Of a stretch of DNA of 64,000 nucleotides, positions 1-10,800 are shown piece after piece (position 1 is the first letter of the stretch; each line of letters begins with the position of its first letter). The DNA comes from Devosia sp. ZB163 (lineage in GTDB: Bacteria > Pseudomonadota > Alphaproteobacteria > Rhizobiales > Devosiaceae). The stretch covers positions 41,777-105,776 of the forward strand of contig NZ_JAQRMY010000001.1 in assembly GCF_028613635.1 (NCBI RefSeq). Direction: 5' to 3'. A program made the position numbers and the translations under genes. The notes under the pieces are model-generated. The model made no database searches and was not told where the DNA came from. It saw only the letters and a program-made list of their open reading frames with translations.

Positions 1-595
1 GGGCCTGGGGCACCGGTGCCGGCTCGGGAGCCTTGGCCAGCGGGGCCGGAGCGGGTGCCGGCTTGGCCGCCGGAGCTGCTGCCGCCGGAGCAGGCGCAGC
101 CACTGCCGCGGCGCTCGCGGGCTTGGCCAGCGTTGCCAGCACGTCTTCCTTGAGTATCTGGCCGCGCTTGCCCGAGCCGCTGATATCGGCGTCGCCCAGG
201 TTGTTCTCGGCCATCAGCTTCTGCGCGCTCGGGGCCGGCGGCATGGCCGACCCGTTGCCACTGGCGAACTTGAGCGCCGGCTCGGCGGCAACCGCCGCCG
301 GCTGGGCCCCTTCGGCAGGCTTGGCTGCTGCGGCGGGCGCGGCTGCGGCAGCCGCACCGGCAGCGCCGATCGCGCCGATCAGCGCCCCCACGTTGACCGT
401 ATCGCCCGGGTTCGCCGTGATCGATTCGAGCACGCCGGCTGCCGGGGCCGGCACCTCGATCGTCACCTTGTCGGTTTCGAGCTCCACCACCGGCTCGTCG
501 GCGGCGACCGTGTCGCCCACCTTCTTGAACCACTGGCCGATCGTCGCCTCGGTGACGCTTTCGCCCAGCGTGGGCACCCGGATGTCAGTCGCCAT
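1..595 (-). CDS. odhB: 2-oxoglutarate dehydrogenase E2 (dihydrolipoyl succinyltransferase), N-terminal part
   Basis: Succinyl-transferring E2 core of the 2-oxoglutarate dehydrogenase complex in the TCA cycle. About 198 N-terminal residues are visible; the catalytic acyltransferase domain lies beyond the left edge. Residues 1-75 are a lipoyl domain with the lipoylation motif ETDKV (Lys43). An Ala/Pro-rich linker follows, then a peripheral subunit-binding domain near residues 115-150 (contains QKLMAENNL and [10 protein letters not shown]), then a second Ala/Pro linker. The ATG lies 29 bp after the sucA stop, so the two are almost certainly co-transcribed. The E2p or branched-chain E2 alternatives are unlikely given the sucA neighbour. 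Confidence 0.93.
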   Translation of the reverse strand, partial: MATDIRVPTLGESVTEATIGQWFKKVGDTVAADEPVVELETDKVTIEVPAPAAGVLESITANPGDTVNVGALIGAIGAAGAAAAAAPAAAAKPAEGAQPAAVAAEPALKFASGNGSAMPPAPSAQKLMAENNLGDADISGSGKRGQILKEDVLATLAKPASAAAVAAPAPAAAAPAAKPAPAPAPLAKAPEPAPVPQA

Positions 596-624
596 CAGTT
601 ATGGTCCTTTGCCGCCTATTCTAG

Positions 625-3618
625 TTACTTTGCGAAGGCTTCTTCGAGGAAGGCCTGCAGCTGCTGCAGATGCGTGCGCATCAGGCCCGTCGCCGTCGCA
701 GCGGAAGCCGCACGGCCGACATAGCGCGGCCGGTTGCCCGGCTGGCCCATCTGCTCGAGCACCCAGTCGACATAGGGCTGCACGAACGCCCAGGCACCCA
801 TGTTCTTGGGCTCTTCCTGGCACCAGACGATCTCGGCGTTCTTGAACCGGTTGAGCTCGTCGAGCAGCGCCTTGGCCGGGAACGGATAGAGCTGCTCCAG
901 CCGGAGCAGGTACACGTCGTTGATGCCGCGCTTCTCGCGATCCTCGAGCAGGTCGTAATAGACCTTGCCCGTGCACAGGATCACCCGGCGGATTTCCGAA
1001 TCCGGTGCCAGCTTGATCGTCGTCTTGGGCACGCCCGGCGCCTCGGCATCGTCCCACAGCAGCCGATGGAAGGTCGAATCCGGCCCGAATTCGACCAGCC
1101 CCGACACCGCCTTCTTGTGGCGCAGCAGCGACTTGGGCGTCATCAGCACGAGCGGCTTGCGGAAGTCGCGCTTCATCTGCCGGCGCAGGATGTGGAAGTA
1201 GTTCGCCGGCGTCGTGCAGTTGGCGACCTGCATGTTGTCTTCGGCGCAGCTCTGCAGGTACCGCTCGAGACGGGCCGATGAGTGCTCCGGCCCCTGGCCT
1301 TCATAGCCATGCGGCAGCAGCATCACGAGCCCGCTCATGCGGAACCACTTGCGTTCGCCCGACGAGATGAACTGGTCGACCACCACCTGCGCGCCGTTGG
1401 CGAAGTCGCCGAACTGGGCTTCCCACAGGGTCAGCGTGTTCGGCTCGGCCAGCGAATAACCGTACTCGAAACCGAGCACCGCCTCTTCCGAGAGCATCGA
1501 GTTGATGACCTCGTAGCGCTCCTGATTGTCGGAGACGTTGTTGAGCGGGGTATAGGCGCTCCCGTTCTCCTGGTCGTTGAGCACCGAATGACGCTGGCTG
1601 AACGTGCCGCGCTCGACGTCCTGGCCGGAAAGCCGGATCGGGTGGCCTTCGGCGAGCAGCGTGCCGAACGCCAGCGCTTCGCCGGTCGCCCAGTCGATAC
1701 CTTCGCCGGTTTCGATCGCGGCGAGCCGGTTGTCCATGAACCGCTTCACCGTCTTGTGGACGTTGAAGTCGGCCGGAACCTGGGTCAGCCGCTGGCCGAT
1801 CCGGGTGAGCTCGGCGATATCGACGCCGGTGTCACCGCGGCGCGGGCCCTCGACATCGGCGCGCTTCAGGTCCTTCCACACGCCGTCGAGCCAGTCGGTC
1901 TTGTTCGGGCGGAAGTCCTGCCCCGCCTCGAACTCGGTCTCGAGATGGGCGCGCCAATCGGCCTTCATCCTGTCGACGTCCTCGGACGTCATCAGCCCCT
2001 CGGCGACGAGGCGCTTCGAATAGAGGTCGAGCGTCGTCTCGTGGCCACGGATCTTGGAATACATCAGCGGCTGGGTGAAGCTCGGCTCGTCGCCTTCGTT
2101 ATGGCCGAAGCGGCGGTAGCAGAACATGTCGATGACGACGGGCTTGCCGAAGCGCTGGCGGTACTCGACCGCCACCTTGGTGACGTAGACCACCGCTTCC
2201 GGATCGTCGCCGTTCACGTGGAAGACCGGCGCCTCGATCATCTTGGCGACGTCGGTCGGGTACGGCGACGAGCGCGAGTACATCGGCGCCGTGGTGAAGC
2301 CGATCTGGTTGTTGATCACGAAGTGGATCGAACCGCCCGTGCGGTGCCCCTTGAGGCCCGACAGGCCCAGGCACTCGGCTACCACGCCCTGGCCGGCGAA
2401 CGCGGCGTCGCCATGGATGAGCAGCGGCAGCACGACCGAGCGATCGGTCTGGCGCGTATCCATGAGGAAATGGCCGTCGACGGCCGAGCGCTGGTCCTGC
2501 TTGGCGCGCGCCTTGCCCAGCACCACCGGATCGACGATCTCGAGGTGGCTGGGGTTGGCCGTGAGGCTCAGGTGCACCGTGTTGCCGTCGAACTCGCGGT
2601 CCGACGAAGCACCGAGGTGGTACTTCACGTCGCCCGAACCCTCGACTTCCTCGGGGTAGAAGGCGCCGCCCTTGAACTCGTGGAACAGGGCGCGGTGCGG
2701 CTTGGACAGGAACTGCGTCAAGACGTTCAGGCGGCCGCGGTGGGCCATGCCGAGCACGATATCCTTGACGCCCAGCGCGCCGCCGCGCTTGACGATCTGC
2801 TCGAGCGCCGGGATCAGCGCCTCGCCGCCGTCAAGGCCGAAGCGCTTGGTGCCGGTGTACTTGACGTCGATGAACTTCTCGAAGCCCTCGGCCTCGACCA
2901 GCTTGTTGAGGATCGCCTTCTTGCCCTCGGGCGTGAACTTGATCTCCTTGTCCGGCCCCTCCATGCGCTCCTGAATCCACTGCTTGGCCTCGGGATCGGA
3001 GATGTGCATGAACTCGACGCCGACCGTCGAGCAGTAGGTGCGCTTCAGGATCTCCAGCATCTGGGGGATCGTCGCGTATTCGAGACCCAGATAGTTGTCG
3101 ATGAAGATCTTGCGGCCGTAGTCGGCCTCGGTGAACCCATAGGTCCTGGGATCGAGCTCGGGCGCCGGGTCCTCGTCGCGCATCTTGAGCGGATCGAGAT
3201 CGGCATGCAGGTGTCCGCGCATGCGATAGGCGCGGATCATCATGATGGCGTGGATCGAGTCGCGCGTCGCCTGCAGCACGTCGATCGCACTCGGCGCTGG
3301 TGCCTTCTCGGCCTTGGCCTTGTCGGCCACGGCCTTCTGCACCTTGACCTGGATATCGCCCCAGTTGCCGTCGAAGGCCGAGACCAGCTCGCCATCGGCG
3401 GATCGCGGCCAGTCGCTGCGGGCCCAGCTCGGGCCTTCGGCATTCCTGTCGATGTCCTGGGGGGCGTCTTCCAGGCGACCGAAATACGAGGCCCATGTCG
3501 GGTCGATCGAATTCGGATCCTGCTTGTAGCGGGCGTACAGCCCTTCGATGTAATCGGCGTTGCCGCCATAGAGGAAGGAAGAGAGCAAGAACTGTTCGTT
3601 CTTTTCTTGTCGGGTCAT
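625..3618 (-). CDS. sucA: 2-oxoglutarate dehydrogenase E1 component
   Basis: Thiamine-diphosphate-dependent E1 that decarboxylates 2-oxoglutarate and transfers the succinyl group to E2 lipoate. 997 residues, normal for the family. The N-terminus carries the E1o-specific region (FLYGGNADYIEGLY, residues 15-28) that binds E2/E3. MAHRGRLNVL is at 291-300 and the ThDP/Mg region has HGDAAF (402-407) and NNQIGF (436-441). A transketolase-like pyrimidine domain and an OGDH C-terminal domain follow. It sits between sucD and odhB in an mdh-sucCD-sucA-odhB order typical of Hyphomicrobiales. Confidence 0.97.
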   Translation of the reverse strand: MTRQEKNEQFLLSSFLYGGNADYIEGLYARYKQDPNSIDPTWASYFGRLEDAPQDIDRNAEGPSWARSDWPRSADGELVSAFDGNWGDIQVKVQKAVADKAKAEKAPAPSAIDVLQATRDSIHAIMMIRAYRMRGHLHADLDPLKMRDEDPAPELDPRTYGFTEADYGRKIFIDNYLGLEYATIPQMLEILKRTYCSTVGVEFMHISDPEAKQWIQERMEGPDKEIKFTPEGKKAILNKLVEAEGFEKFIDVKYTGTKRFGLDGGEALIPALEQIVKRGGALGVKDIVLGMAHRGRLNVLTQFLSKPHRALFHEFKGGAFYPEEVEGSGDVKYHLGASSDREFDGNTVHLSLTANPSHLEIVDPVVLGKARAKQDQRSAVDGHFLMDTRQTDRSVVLPLLIHGDAAFAGQGVVAECLGLSGLKGHRTGGSIHFVINNQIGFTTAPMYSRSSPYPTDVAKMIEAPVFHVNGDDPEAVVYVTKVAVEYRQRFGKPVVIDMFCYRRFGHNEGDEPSFTQPLMYSKIRGHETTLDLYSKRLVAEGLMTSEDVDRMKADWRAHLETEFEAGQDFRPNKTDWLDGVWKDLKRADVEGPRRGDTGVDIAELTRIGQRLTQVPADFNVHKTVKRFMDNRLAAIETGEGIDWATGEALAFGTLLAEGHPIRLSGQDVERGTFSQRHSVLNDQENGSAYTPLNNVSDNQERYEVINSMLSEEAVLGFEYGYSLAEPNTLTLWEAQFGDFANGAQVVVDQFISSGERKWFRMSGLVMLLPHGYEGQGPEHSSARLERYLQSCAEDNMQVANCTTPANYFHILRRQMKRDFRKPLVLMTPKSLLRHKKAVSGLVEFGPDSTFHRLLWDDAEAPGVPKTTIKLAPDSEIRRVILCTGKVYYDLLEDREKRGINDVYLLRLEQLYPFPAKALLDELNRFKNAEIVWCQEEPKNMGAWAFVQPYVDWVLEQMGQPGNRPRYVGRAASAATATGLMRTHLQQLQAFLEEAFAK

Positions 3619-3728
3619 GTCCGTCGCGGGGCGTTGACCCCGCCATCCTTATCAAATGCCCGGGAATGCTCGACCGGGCCCTGCGCGCACGGGCCTAGAT
3701 GCCCGTGAAGTCCTTTGTTTGACGTTAA

Positions 3729-3753
3729 GGCGCGGGTCTTTCCCTCCCGCGCC
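3729..3753. promoter_or_regulatory. Perfect inverted repeat between sucD and sucA
   Basis: Eight-base arms GGCGCGGG and CCCGCGCC enclose a 9-base loop (3737-3745) in the 159-bp spacer between the sucD stop and the sucA start. In the direction of transcription (minus) it is followed by TTAACG rather than a U run, so it looks more like an RNA-processing or mRNA-stability hairpin, or a leaky attenuator, than a full terminator. Confidence 0.5.
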
Positions 3754-3777
3754 CCGTCATTTCGTCTCGCCTTTGCG

Positions 3778-4686
3778 TCAGCCTTTTAGAACTTCCGCAA
3801 GCGTTTGACCAATCCTTGCAGGCGACTGCGACACCTTTATGCCCGCACGTTCCATCGCCGCGATCTTGTCCTCGGCGCCGCCCTTGCCGCCCGAGATCAC
3901 CGCACCGGCATGGCCCATCGTGCGGCCCGCCGGAGCCGTACGGCCGGCAATGAAGCCGGCCATCGGCTTCTTGCGGCCGCGCTTGGCCTCGTCGATGAGG
4001 AACTGCGCGGCGTCTTCCTCGGCGGAACCGCCGATCTCGCCGATCATGATGATCGACTTGGTGGCATCGTCCTTGAGGAACATCTCGAGCACGTCGATGA
4101 ACTCCGTGCCCTTGACGGGGTCGCCACCGATGCCGACCGCAGTGGTCTGGCCGAGCCCGGCATTGGTGGTCTGGAACACTGCCTCATAGGTAAGCGTGCC
4201 CGAGCGCGAAACAATGCCCACCGAGCCCTTGGAGAAGATCGAGCCCGGCATGATGCCGATCTTGCACTCTTCCGGCGTCAGGACGCCCGGGCAGTTGGGT
4301 CCGAGCAGCCGCGACTTCGACTTCTCGAGCCTCGCCTTCACGCGCACCATGTCGAGCACCGGAATGCCCTCGGTGATGCAGACGATCAGCGGGATCTCGG
4401 CGTCGATCGCCTCGATGATGGCGTCGGCGGCACCCGGAGGCGGCACATAGACCACCGAGGCCGTCGCGCCCGTGCGCTCCTTGCCTTCGGCAACCGAAGC
4501 GAACACCGGCAGCGTCGCCGAAGCGTCGAGACCCGAAGTCCAGATTTCGCCGGCCTTCTTGGGGTTCACGCCACCAACCATCTTGGTGCCGTAGTAGGCG
4601 AGCGCCTGCTCGGTATGGAACGTCCCGGTCTTGCCGGTCAGCCCCTGCACCAGAACGCGCGTGTCTTTGTTGACGAGGATCGACAT
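3778..4686 (-). CDS. sucD: Succinyl-CoA ligase (ADP-forming), alpha subunit
   Basis: Alpha subunit of succinyl-CoA synthetase, which makes ATP or GTP from succinyl-CoA in the TCA cycle. 302 residues. It has an N-terminal CoA-binding Rossmann domain ([18 protein letters not shown], residues 12-29) and the ligase domain with the phosphohistidine loop [10 protein letters not shown] (His259). The start is 14 bp after the sucC stop, so the two subunits are co-translated in equal amounts as usual. Confidence 0.97.
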   Translation of the reverse strand: MSILVNKDTRVLVQGLTGKTGTFHTEQALAYYGTKMVGGVNPKKAGEIWTSGLDASATLPVFASVAEGKERTGATASVVYVPPPGAADAIIEAIDAEIPLIVCITEGIPVLDMVRVKARLEKSKSRLLGPNCPGVLTPEECKIGIMPGSIFSKGSVGIVSRSGTLTYEAVFQTTNAGLGQTTAVGIGGDPVKGTEFIDVLEMFLKDDATKSIIMIGEIGGSAEEDAAQFLIDEAKRGRKKPMAGFIAGRTAPAGRTMGHAGAVISGGKGGAEDKIAAMERAGIKVSQSPARIGQTLAEVLKG

Positions 4687-4700
4687 TGCTTCTTCCTGGC

Positions 4701-5897
4701 TCAGCGGGTCTTCACGGCGGCGACGATCTTCTGCGCCGCGTCGTCGAGGTCGTCGGCAGAGATCACGTCGAGGCCGGACGAATTGAGGATGGCCTTGCCT
4801 TCCTTGACGTTGGTGCCTTCGAGGCGCACCACCAGCGGCACCTTGAGGCCCACTTCCTTCACCGCCGCGATCACGCCTTCCGCGATGATGTCGCAGCGCA
4901 TGATGCCGCCGAAGATGTTGACCAGGATGCCCTTCACCGCCGGATCGGCGGTGATGATCTTGAACGCCGCCGTAACCTTCTCCTTCGATGCGCCGCCACC
5001 GACGTCGAGGAAGTTGGCGGGCTCGGCGCCGTAGAGCTTGATGATGTCCATCGTCGCCATGGCGAGGCCGGCGCCGTTGACCATGCAGCCGATATTGCCG
5101 TCGAGCGCCACATAGGCGAGGTCGAACTTCGACGCCTCGATTTCCTTGGCGTCCTCTTCGGAGAGGTCACGCAGCGGCTTCAGCTCTTCGTGCCGGAAGC
5201 CGGCATTGTTGTCGAAGCTCACCTTGGCGTCGAGCACGCGCAGGTGCCCGTTCTCCATGACGATCAGCGGGTTCACTTCGAGCAGGGACATGTCCTTCTC
5301 GACGAAGGCGCGGTAGAGCGCCGGGAACACGAGGCCGGCATCGGTGCGGGCCGGGCCTTCGAGCTCGAGCGCATCGGCGAGCTTTTCGACATCGTCCGTG
5401 GTGACGCCCGTCTCGGGATCGATCGCCACGGTGACGATCTTTTCCGGCGTGTGCTCGGCCACCGCCTCGATGTCCATGCCGCCCTCGGTCGAAACCACGA
5501 AAGCCACGCGGCCGACGCTGCGATCGACCAGCAGCGAGCAGTAGAGCTCACGGGCGATGTCGGCGCCGTCTTCGATATAGAGCCGGTTCACCTGCTTGCC
5601 GGCCGGGCCGGTCTGCTTGGTGACGAGCGTATTGCCCAGCATTTCCCTGGCGTTGGTCACGACGTCGGCGACCGACTTGGCAAGGCGCACGCCGCCCTTG
5701 GCGTCAGGACCCAGTTCCTTGAACTTGCCCTTGCCGCGCCCGCCGGCATGGATCTGGCTCTTGACCACATAGAGCGGGCCGGGCAGCTGGGCCGCGGCGG
5801 CCTCCGCTTCCTCGGGCTTGAAAATCGCGACGCCCTTGGCCACGGGCAGGCCATAGGTTGCGAGCAGGGCCTTGGCCTGGTGTTCGTGGATGTTCAT
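4701..5897 (-). CDS. sucC: Succinyl-CoA ligase (ADP-forming), beta subunit
   Basis: Beta subunit of succinyl-CoA synthetase with an ATP-grasp nucleotide-binding domain. 398 residues, normal length. The N-terminus [12 protein letters not shown] is characteristic of the family. [15 protein letters not shown] (about 44-58) is the ATP-grasp lysine/glycine loop, EVNPLIV is a metal-binding segment, and the C-terminal domain contains [11 protein letters not shown], the power helix and CoA-ligase region. First gene of the sucCD pair, 152 bp downstream of mdh. Confidence 0.97.
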   Translation of the reverse strand: MNIHEHQAKALLATYGLPVAKGVAIFKPEEAEAAAAQLPGPLYVVKSQIHAGGRGKGKFKELGPDAKGGVRLAKSVADVVTNAREMLGNTLVTKQTGPAGKQVNRLYIEDGADIARELYCSLLVDRSVGRVAFVVSTEGGMDIEAVAEHTPEKIVTVAIDPETGVTTDDVEKLADALELEGPARTDAGLVFPALYRAFVEKDMSLLEVNPLIVMENGHLRVLDAKVSFDNNAGFRHEELKPLRDLSEEDAKEIEASKFDLAYVALDGNIGCMVNGAGLAMATMDIIKLYGAEPANFLDVGGGASKEKVTAAFKIITADPAVKGILVNIFGGIMRCDIIAEGVIAAVKEVGLKVPLVVRLEGTNVKEGKAILNSSGLDVISADDLDDAAQKIVAAVKTR

Positions 5898-6049
5898 TGT
5901 GTCCTACTGACTTGCGTTCTGAGGAACCTGTCCCACCCACCGGGCTGATCCACGCCGGCGGCGGGAACGGTGTCGGCGATGGTGAGGCACGCTCTGTATC
6001 GGCGACGCTCCGGGCTACTCGGAACGCCTCCGGTTAAGGCTGCTCTCCC

Positions 6050-7096
<1,047 letters not shown>

Positions 7097-7154
7097 CTAC
7101 CTCGCAATTACCATGCCCTCCCGAAGCGCCTGCTTCCCGGGCACTTTTGCGGCT

Positions 7155-8288
7155 TCACTCGCCCCGGTGCGGGGCCGCGAGGTAGTCCGCCGACTGCATC
7201 TCAACCAGACGTGACACGCAGCGGGCGAATTCCGCCTTCGTCTTGTCGTCCTGCCCGAGCTCGTCGAGGGGCACCGCAAAGCTCGCCGCGAGCTTCACGC
7301 CGCGGTCGTAGAGCGTGTCGACGAGCAGGATGAAGCGCTTGCTCGCGTCGGTCCTGAGCCGGTTGAACTGCGGCACATGGTCGATCATCAGCGCCTCGTA
7401 GGCATGGCTGATCCGCACATAGTCGCGCGCCCCGAGCGGCTTCTCGCAGAGGTCCGCGAACTCGAACCGCGCTGCCCCCATCGCCGCGTGTGGCACATGG
7501 ATCGTGCGCCCCAGCGACACCAGCTCCTCGGGCTCCCCCGCCTCGCCGCCGGTGAGCTTCAGCCACAACCGGTCCATCGCCCGATCCACCTCGGGCCCGG
7601 TGCCGAAGTGATAGACCGCCTCGCCCTCGAACTTCAGGCGCCGGTAATCCGTCGGCCCGTCGAGCTCGACCACCTCGGTATGCTGCTTCAGCTCGGCGAT
7701 GAAGGGCAGCACCAGTTGCCGGTTGAGCCCGTGCTCGTAGAGGTTGTCCGGCCGGGTGTTGGACGTCGCGACGATCGTCACCCCGCCCTGGAACAGCCGG
7801 TCGAACAGCCGCCCCAGCAGCATCGCATTGGTGATGTCCTGCACCTGGAACTCGTCGAGGCAGAGCAGCCGCAGGTCCTCGAGCAGCGGCTTGGTCACCG
7901 CCGCCACCGGATCGGCATCCTCGCCTCGCCCCTTCCGCGACTTGCGGAAATCGGCGATCGCCGAATGCATCTCGTCCATGAACTCGTGGAAGTGCACCCG
8001 CCGCTTCTTGCTCGTAGGCGCGAGCGAGAAGAACAGGTCCATCAGCATGGTCTTGCCACGCCCCACCTGCCCGACCATGTAGACGCCGCGCACCGGCTCG
8101 GGTCCGCCGAAGAACGACGAGAAGAACCCGCGCGGCGCGCTCTGCTCGCCCAGCTCGTTCGCCACCCGGTCGAGCGACGCCGCCGCCCGCAGCTGGAGCG
8201 GATCAGCCGCGAGTGCGCCGGCCTCGACCAGCGCATTCAGTCTGTCGGTGATGGGTGTGCCTGCGGGCCCCTTCCGCTGGCTCGGCAA
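7155..8288 (-). CDS. zapE: Cell division protein ZapE (AFG1-family ATPase)
   Basis: P-loop ATPase of the AFG1/ZapE family; E. coli ZapE acts at the Z ring late in division, and the eukaryotic homologue works on mitochondrial proteins. 377 residues. Walker A GQVGRGKT is at 73-80, and Walker B LLCLDEFQV lies near 138-147. The family motif TSNTRPDNLYEHGLNRQ follows. It lies just upstream of mdh in the same direction, a common arrangement in alphaproteobacteria. Confidence 0.93.
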   Translation of the reverse strand: MPSQRKGPAGTPITDRLNALVEAGALAADPLQLRAAASLDRVANELGEQSAPRGFFSSFFGGPEPVRGVYMVGQVGRGKTMLMDLFFSLAPTSKKRRVHFHEFMDEMHSAIADFRKSRKGRGEDADPVAAVTKPLLEDLRLLCLDEFQVQDITNAMLLGRLFDRLFQGGVTIVATSNTRPDNLYEHGLNRQLVLPFIAELKQHTEVVELDGPTDYRRLKFEGEAVYHFGTGPEVDRAMDRLWLKLTGGEAGEPEELVSLGRTIHVPHAAMGAARFEFADLCEKPLGARDYVRISHAYEALMIDHVPQFNRLRTDASKRFILLVDTLYDRGVKLAASFAVPLDELGQDDKTKAEFARCVSRLVEMQSADYLAAPHRGE

Positions 8289-8289
8289 A

Positions 8290-8913
8290 TTAGCCGACCA
8301 TTGAGATGCCCTGGCCGCCCGCCAGGGTGCCGATGAACTGGCCGGCGGAGAGGATGAGCGAAGCGACGATATCGCCGTTCTCGTCGAACAGCTGGACCTG
8401 GTTGCCCACCAGCTGCCACGAGGCGACGACGTTCAGCCCCGTGAGCGCGCAGCCCGGCGTCGAGGCGCGATAGCGCGACGTGCCGGATTTGGCCGTCTGC
8501 GTCAGGTTGAGCTTGCACTGGTCCTGACCGGAAACGACGGTCCAGCCGCCGAGCAGCTTTTCGACCGAAAGTCCGGTGGACAGGTCGCGCCCCGGCATCG
8601 TCGGCGCACCCACCCCGCCGCCAAGGGAGAGGCTGTCGGCGCTCGCTGCATGAACGGGCGTACCGATCGTGCCGGGCGCTTGCGGCTGGCCCGGCACAAG
8701 CGGCGCCGGCTGCCCGAGCGAAGCCGGCTGCACCTGCGTGCCCGGCAGCGCATTGAGGTCGGAACTCGCCACCGGCGTATTCTGGATCGGCGTGATGGTC
8801 TCGGTGCTGGCGATGCTGCTGGTGGTCACGCCGCTCGAGGCGCACCCCGAGAGCAGCAACGCCGCCCCGGTGACCATAGCTACGGAAAAGCCCGCACGCT
8901 TCGACATCATCAT
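8290..8913 (-). CDS. Lipoprotein with AprI/Inh metalloprotease-inhibitor domain
   Basis: 207 residues. The N-terminal signal has a lipobox LLSGC with Cys24 as the likely lipidated residue, followed by a Ser/Thr/Pro-rich spacer to about residue 110. The C-terminal ~95 residues (LGGWTVVSGQDQCKLNL to the end) match the Inh beta-barrel fold of periplasmic inhibitors of serralysin-type proteases, including the two cysteines expected to form a disulfide. No protease gene is nearby, so the partner is unknown. Starts at the first of three Met codons; a start one or two codons later is possible. It ends 1 bp before zapE begins. Confidence 0.8.
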   Translation of the reverse strand: MMMSKRAGFSVAMVTGAALLLSGCASSGVTTSSIASTETITPIQNTPVASSDLNALPGTQVQPASLGQPAPLVPGQPQAPGTIGTPVHAASADSLSLGGGVGAPTMPGRDLSTGLSVEKLLGGWTVVSGQDQCKLNLTQTAKSGTSRYRASTPGCALTGLNVVASWQLVGNQVQLFDENGDIVASLILSAGQFIGTLAGGQGISMVG

Positions 8914-9137
8914 CGGCCCTGCTCCGCCAATGGTTAAGGATATATGACCGGCGATACAGCCTCGACGCCGGAGCCGTCAACCGCCAAAGCCCAGCTTTCC
9001 TTAGGGGATAGCAATGTGGCGGAGTTATGGGCCGCAAAGCGGCCATCCCCAGACGGGCGAGCGCCTGGTGCCGCCCCCTCGGTCACCCCAACATCGGCTG
9101 TCATCCCTGCCATCACGCGGCCAGTGCCACCGGGAGA

Positions 9138-9371
9138 CTACCGCTGCAGCATTTCCTTGAGCAGCGCCTCGGCCAGCACCCTGCCGTCCGCCGCCTCATC
9201 CTCGGGCAGCTCGATCGGGATGCCCTTGGGGCCATACACCCCCGCGAGCCCCGGCAAGCCGTCCTCCCCGCCCTGCTTGGGGTGGAACCCATGGGCCTTC
9301 AGCGCCGCGATCAGCACGCGGGCAACAGACGGATCCTCGATCTCGGCGACTGTCTCGTACAGCTTACGCAA
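9138..9371 (-). CDS. Small DUF2007-like protein
   Basis: 77 residues with a short alpha/beta pattern: [20 protein letters not shown], a helix, a PKG...IEL strand and a C-terminal helix. This resembles the DUF2007 'putative signal-transducing' family, which often starts with a strand then a helix reading 'position/length'. Its ATG overlaps the end of sdhB by 8 bp, so translation is probably coupled to sdhB. No catalytic residues are evident and the function is unknown. A 224-bp gap to the Inh-like gene holds no other convincing gene. Confidence 0.65.
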   Translation of the reverse strand: MRKLYETVAEIEDPSVARVLIAALKAHGFHPKQGGEDGLPGLAGVYGPKGIPIELPEDEAADGRVLAEALLKEMLQR

Positions 9372-10146
9372 ACTCCCGCGTGACCATCATCTGCTTGATC
9401 TCGGCGATTGCCTTGGCCGGGTTCAGGCCCTTGGGGCAGACCTTGGCGCAGTTCATGATCGTGTGGCAGCGATAGAGCTTGAACGGATCCTCGAGATCGT
9501 CGAGCCGCTCCTCGGTCGCCTGGTCACGGCTGTCGATCAGCCAGCGATAGGCCTGCAGCAGCACGGCCGGGCCGAGATACTTCTCGCCGTTCCACCAGTA
9601 GCTCGGGCACGAGGTCGAGCAGCAGGCGCAGAGGATACATTCGTAGAGGCCGTCGAGCTTGGCGCGGTCGTCGCGCGACTGCAGCCATTCCTTCTCCGGC
9701 GTCGTGGTCGTCGTCTTCAGCCAAGGCTGGATCGAGCGGTGCTGGTCGTAGAAGGTCGTGAGATCCGGCACGAGGTCCTTGATCACCGGCATGTGCGGCA
9801 GCGGATAGACGCTGATATGGCCCGAGAAGTCGTCCATGCCCTTGGTGCAGGCAAGCGTATTGGCGCCCCCGATATTCATCGAGCACGACCCGCATATGCC
9901 CTCGCGGCACGAGCGGCGCAGCGTCAGCGTCGGATCGACCTTGTTCTTGATCCACAGGAGCGCATCGAGAACCATCGGACCGCAATCGTCGCGATCGACG
10001 AAATAGGTGTCGAGCCGCGGGTTTTCGCCGCTATCCGGATCGTACCGGTAGATGCGGAACTCGGTGAGCCGCGTCGCGCCTGCGGGCTTCGGCCAGGTCT
10101 TGCCCGGCATGATCCGCGAGTTCTTGGGGAGCGTAAGTTCAGCCAT
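9364..10146 (-). CDS. sdhB: Succinate dehydrogenase iron-sulfur subunit
   Basis: Electron-transfer subunit of respiratory complex II, passing electrons from SdhA FAD to quinone. 260 residues. Three cluster motifs are visible: [15 protein letters not shown] plus a later Cys for [2Fe-2S], [12 protein letters not shown] for [4Fe-4S], and [12 protein letters not shown] for [3Fe-4S]. Unusually for the cluster, sdhB does not follow sdhA directly: four small genes lie between them (10158-12025), although all run in the same direction. Confidence 0.97.
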   Translation of the reverse strand: MAELTLPKNSRIMPGKTWPKPAGATRLTEFRIYRYDPDSGENPRLDTYFVDRDDCGPMVLDALLWIKNKVDPTLTLRRSCREGICGSCSMNIGGANTLACTKGMDDFSGHISVYPLPHMPVIKDLVPDLTTFYDQHRSIQPWLKTTTTTPEKEWLQSRDDRAKLDGLYECILCACCSTSCPSYWWNGEKYLGPAVLLQAYRWLIDSRDQATEERLDDLEDPFKLYRCHTIMNCAKVCPKGLNPAKAIAEIKQMMVTREFA

Positions 10147-10157
10147 GGCTCAAAGTC

Positions 10158-10487
10158 CTAGGATACAATCTTGCACGTCTGCAGGGCCGTGGCAGACGTC
10201 TGGGTGACCGTGATCACGTCATTGGCACTCACATTGCCGATGACGGCCGGATCGAGAAGCTTTGCCGGGTCCGTCTGCGCATAGGCCGCGAGCCGCATCA
10301 GTTCCGGCTTGAGCCTGCTCTGCAGCTCCTTGGCGTAGCACTGGCAGCTCTCGACCGTGGTCCGCGGGATCTTCGCACAGGCATCGGCCACCTGCTGCGC
10401 CTCAGGCGACAGCCCGCAGGCGCCCAGCAACAGCGTTGCGAGGGCCCCAGCGATCAGTCCGGCGGTCTTGGGCAACAGGTTCGACAC
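10158..10487 (-). CDS. Small lipoprotein, unknown function
   Basis: 109 residues. The signal sequence ends in the lipobox LLLGAC (Cys24). The mature part has paired cysteines (VADACAKI, ESCQCYAKEL and ALQTCKIV), suggesting disulfides in the periplasm. Not recognised as a named family. It lies 11 bp upstream of sdhB and just after another small Cys-containing exported protein, with which it shares the CxC pattern, so the two may be related. Function not inferred. Confidence 0.7.
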   Translation of the reverse strand: MSNLLPKTAGLIAGALATLLLGACGLSPEAQQVADACAKIPRTTVESCQCYAKELQSRLKPELMRLAAYAQTDPAKLLDPAVIGNVSANDVITVTQTSATALQTCKIVS

Positions 10488-10495
10488 GTTCGGCC

Positions 10496-10786
10496 TCAGT
10501 AGTTCGGCTTGCAGATCTGGTTCGATTTGGCGACGTAGGTATTGTACGCCGAATATTGGTCGGCCGGCGGCGACTTGCCCTTCATCGAGGCGATCACCAT
10601 CGCCATGAACTCGCCGTCGATCAGCGTCATCGCCGCATCCGCCTTGCAGGTGCAGAGCGCCTCGTCCTCAGCAATGCCATAGCAGGTCTTGTAGAAATCG
10701 GCCTTCTGCTCGGCGCTCGGCGCAGCCGCCTGCGCACCGCCAACCATCAGCCCCAGCGCTGCAAGCGCCACCACGAACGTCTTCAT
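10496..10786 (-). CDS. Small secreted Cys-containing protein
   Basis: 96 residues. The start is placed at MKTFVVALAALGLMVGG because it gives a clean signal peptide (cleavage near AQA-AAP, residue 20-23); an upstream in-frame extension would spoil it. The mature part contains CYGIAEDEALCTCKADAAM and a C-terminal Cys (SNQICKPNY). It is separated by 8 bp from the lipoprotein gene downstream and 14 bp from the DUF3052 gene upstream, so all sit in the sdh transcription unit. Family not recognised. Confidence 0.7.
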   Translation of the reverse strand: MKTFVVALAALGLMVGGAQAAAPSAEQKADFYKTCYGIAEDEALCTCKADAAMTLIDGEFMAMVIASMKGKSPPADQYSAYNTYVAKSNQICKPNY

Positions 10787-10800
10787 TCCTGCCCCGTTTC

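Noticed and set aside
1282..3708. 808-codon reading frame antisense to sucA
   Set aside because: Shadow of a conserved gene in high-GC DNA; arginine/alanine-rich with no family features.
8914..9137. 60-codon frame in the gap before the DUF2007-like gene
   Set aside because: Small, no family similarity, weak start context.
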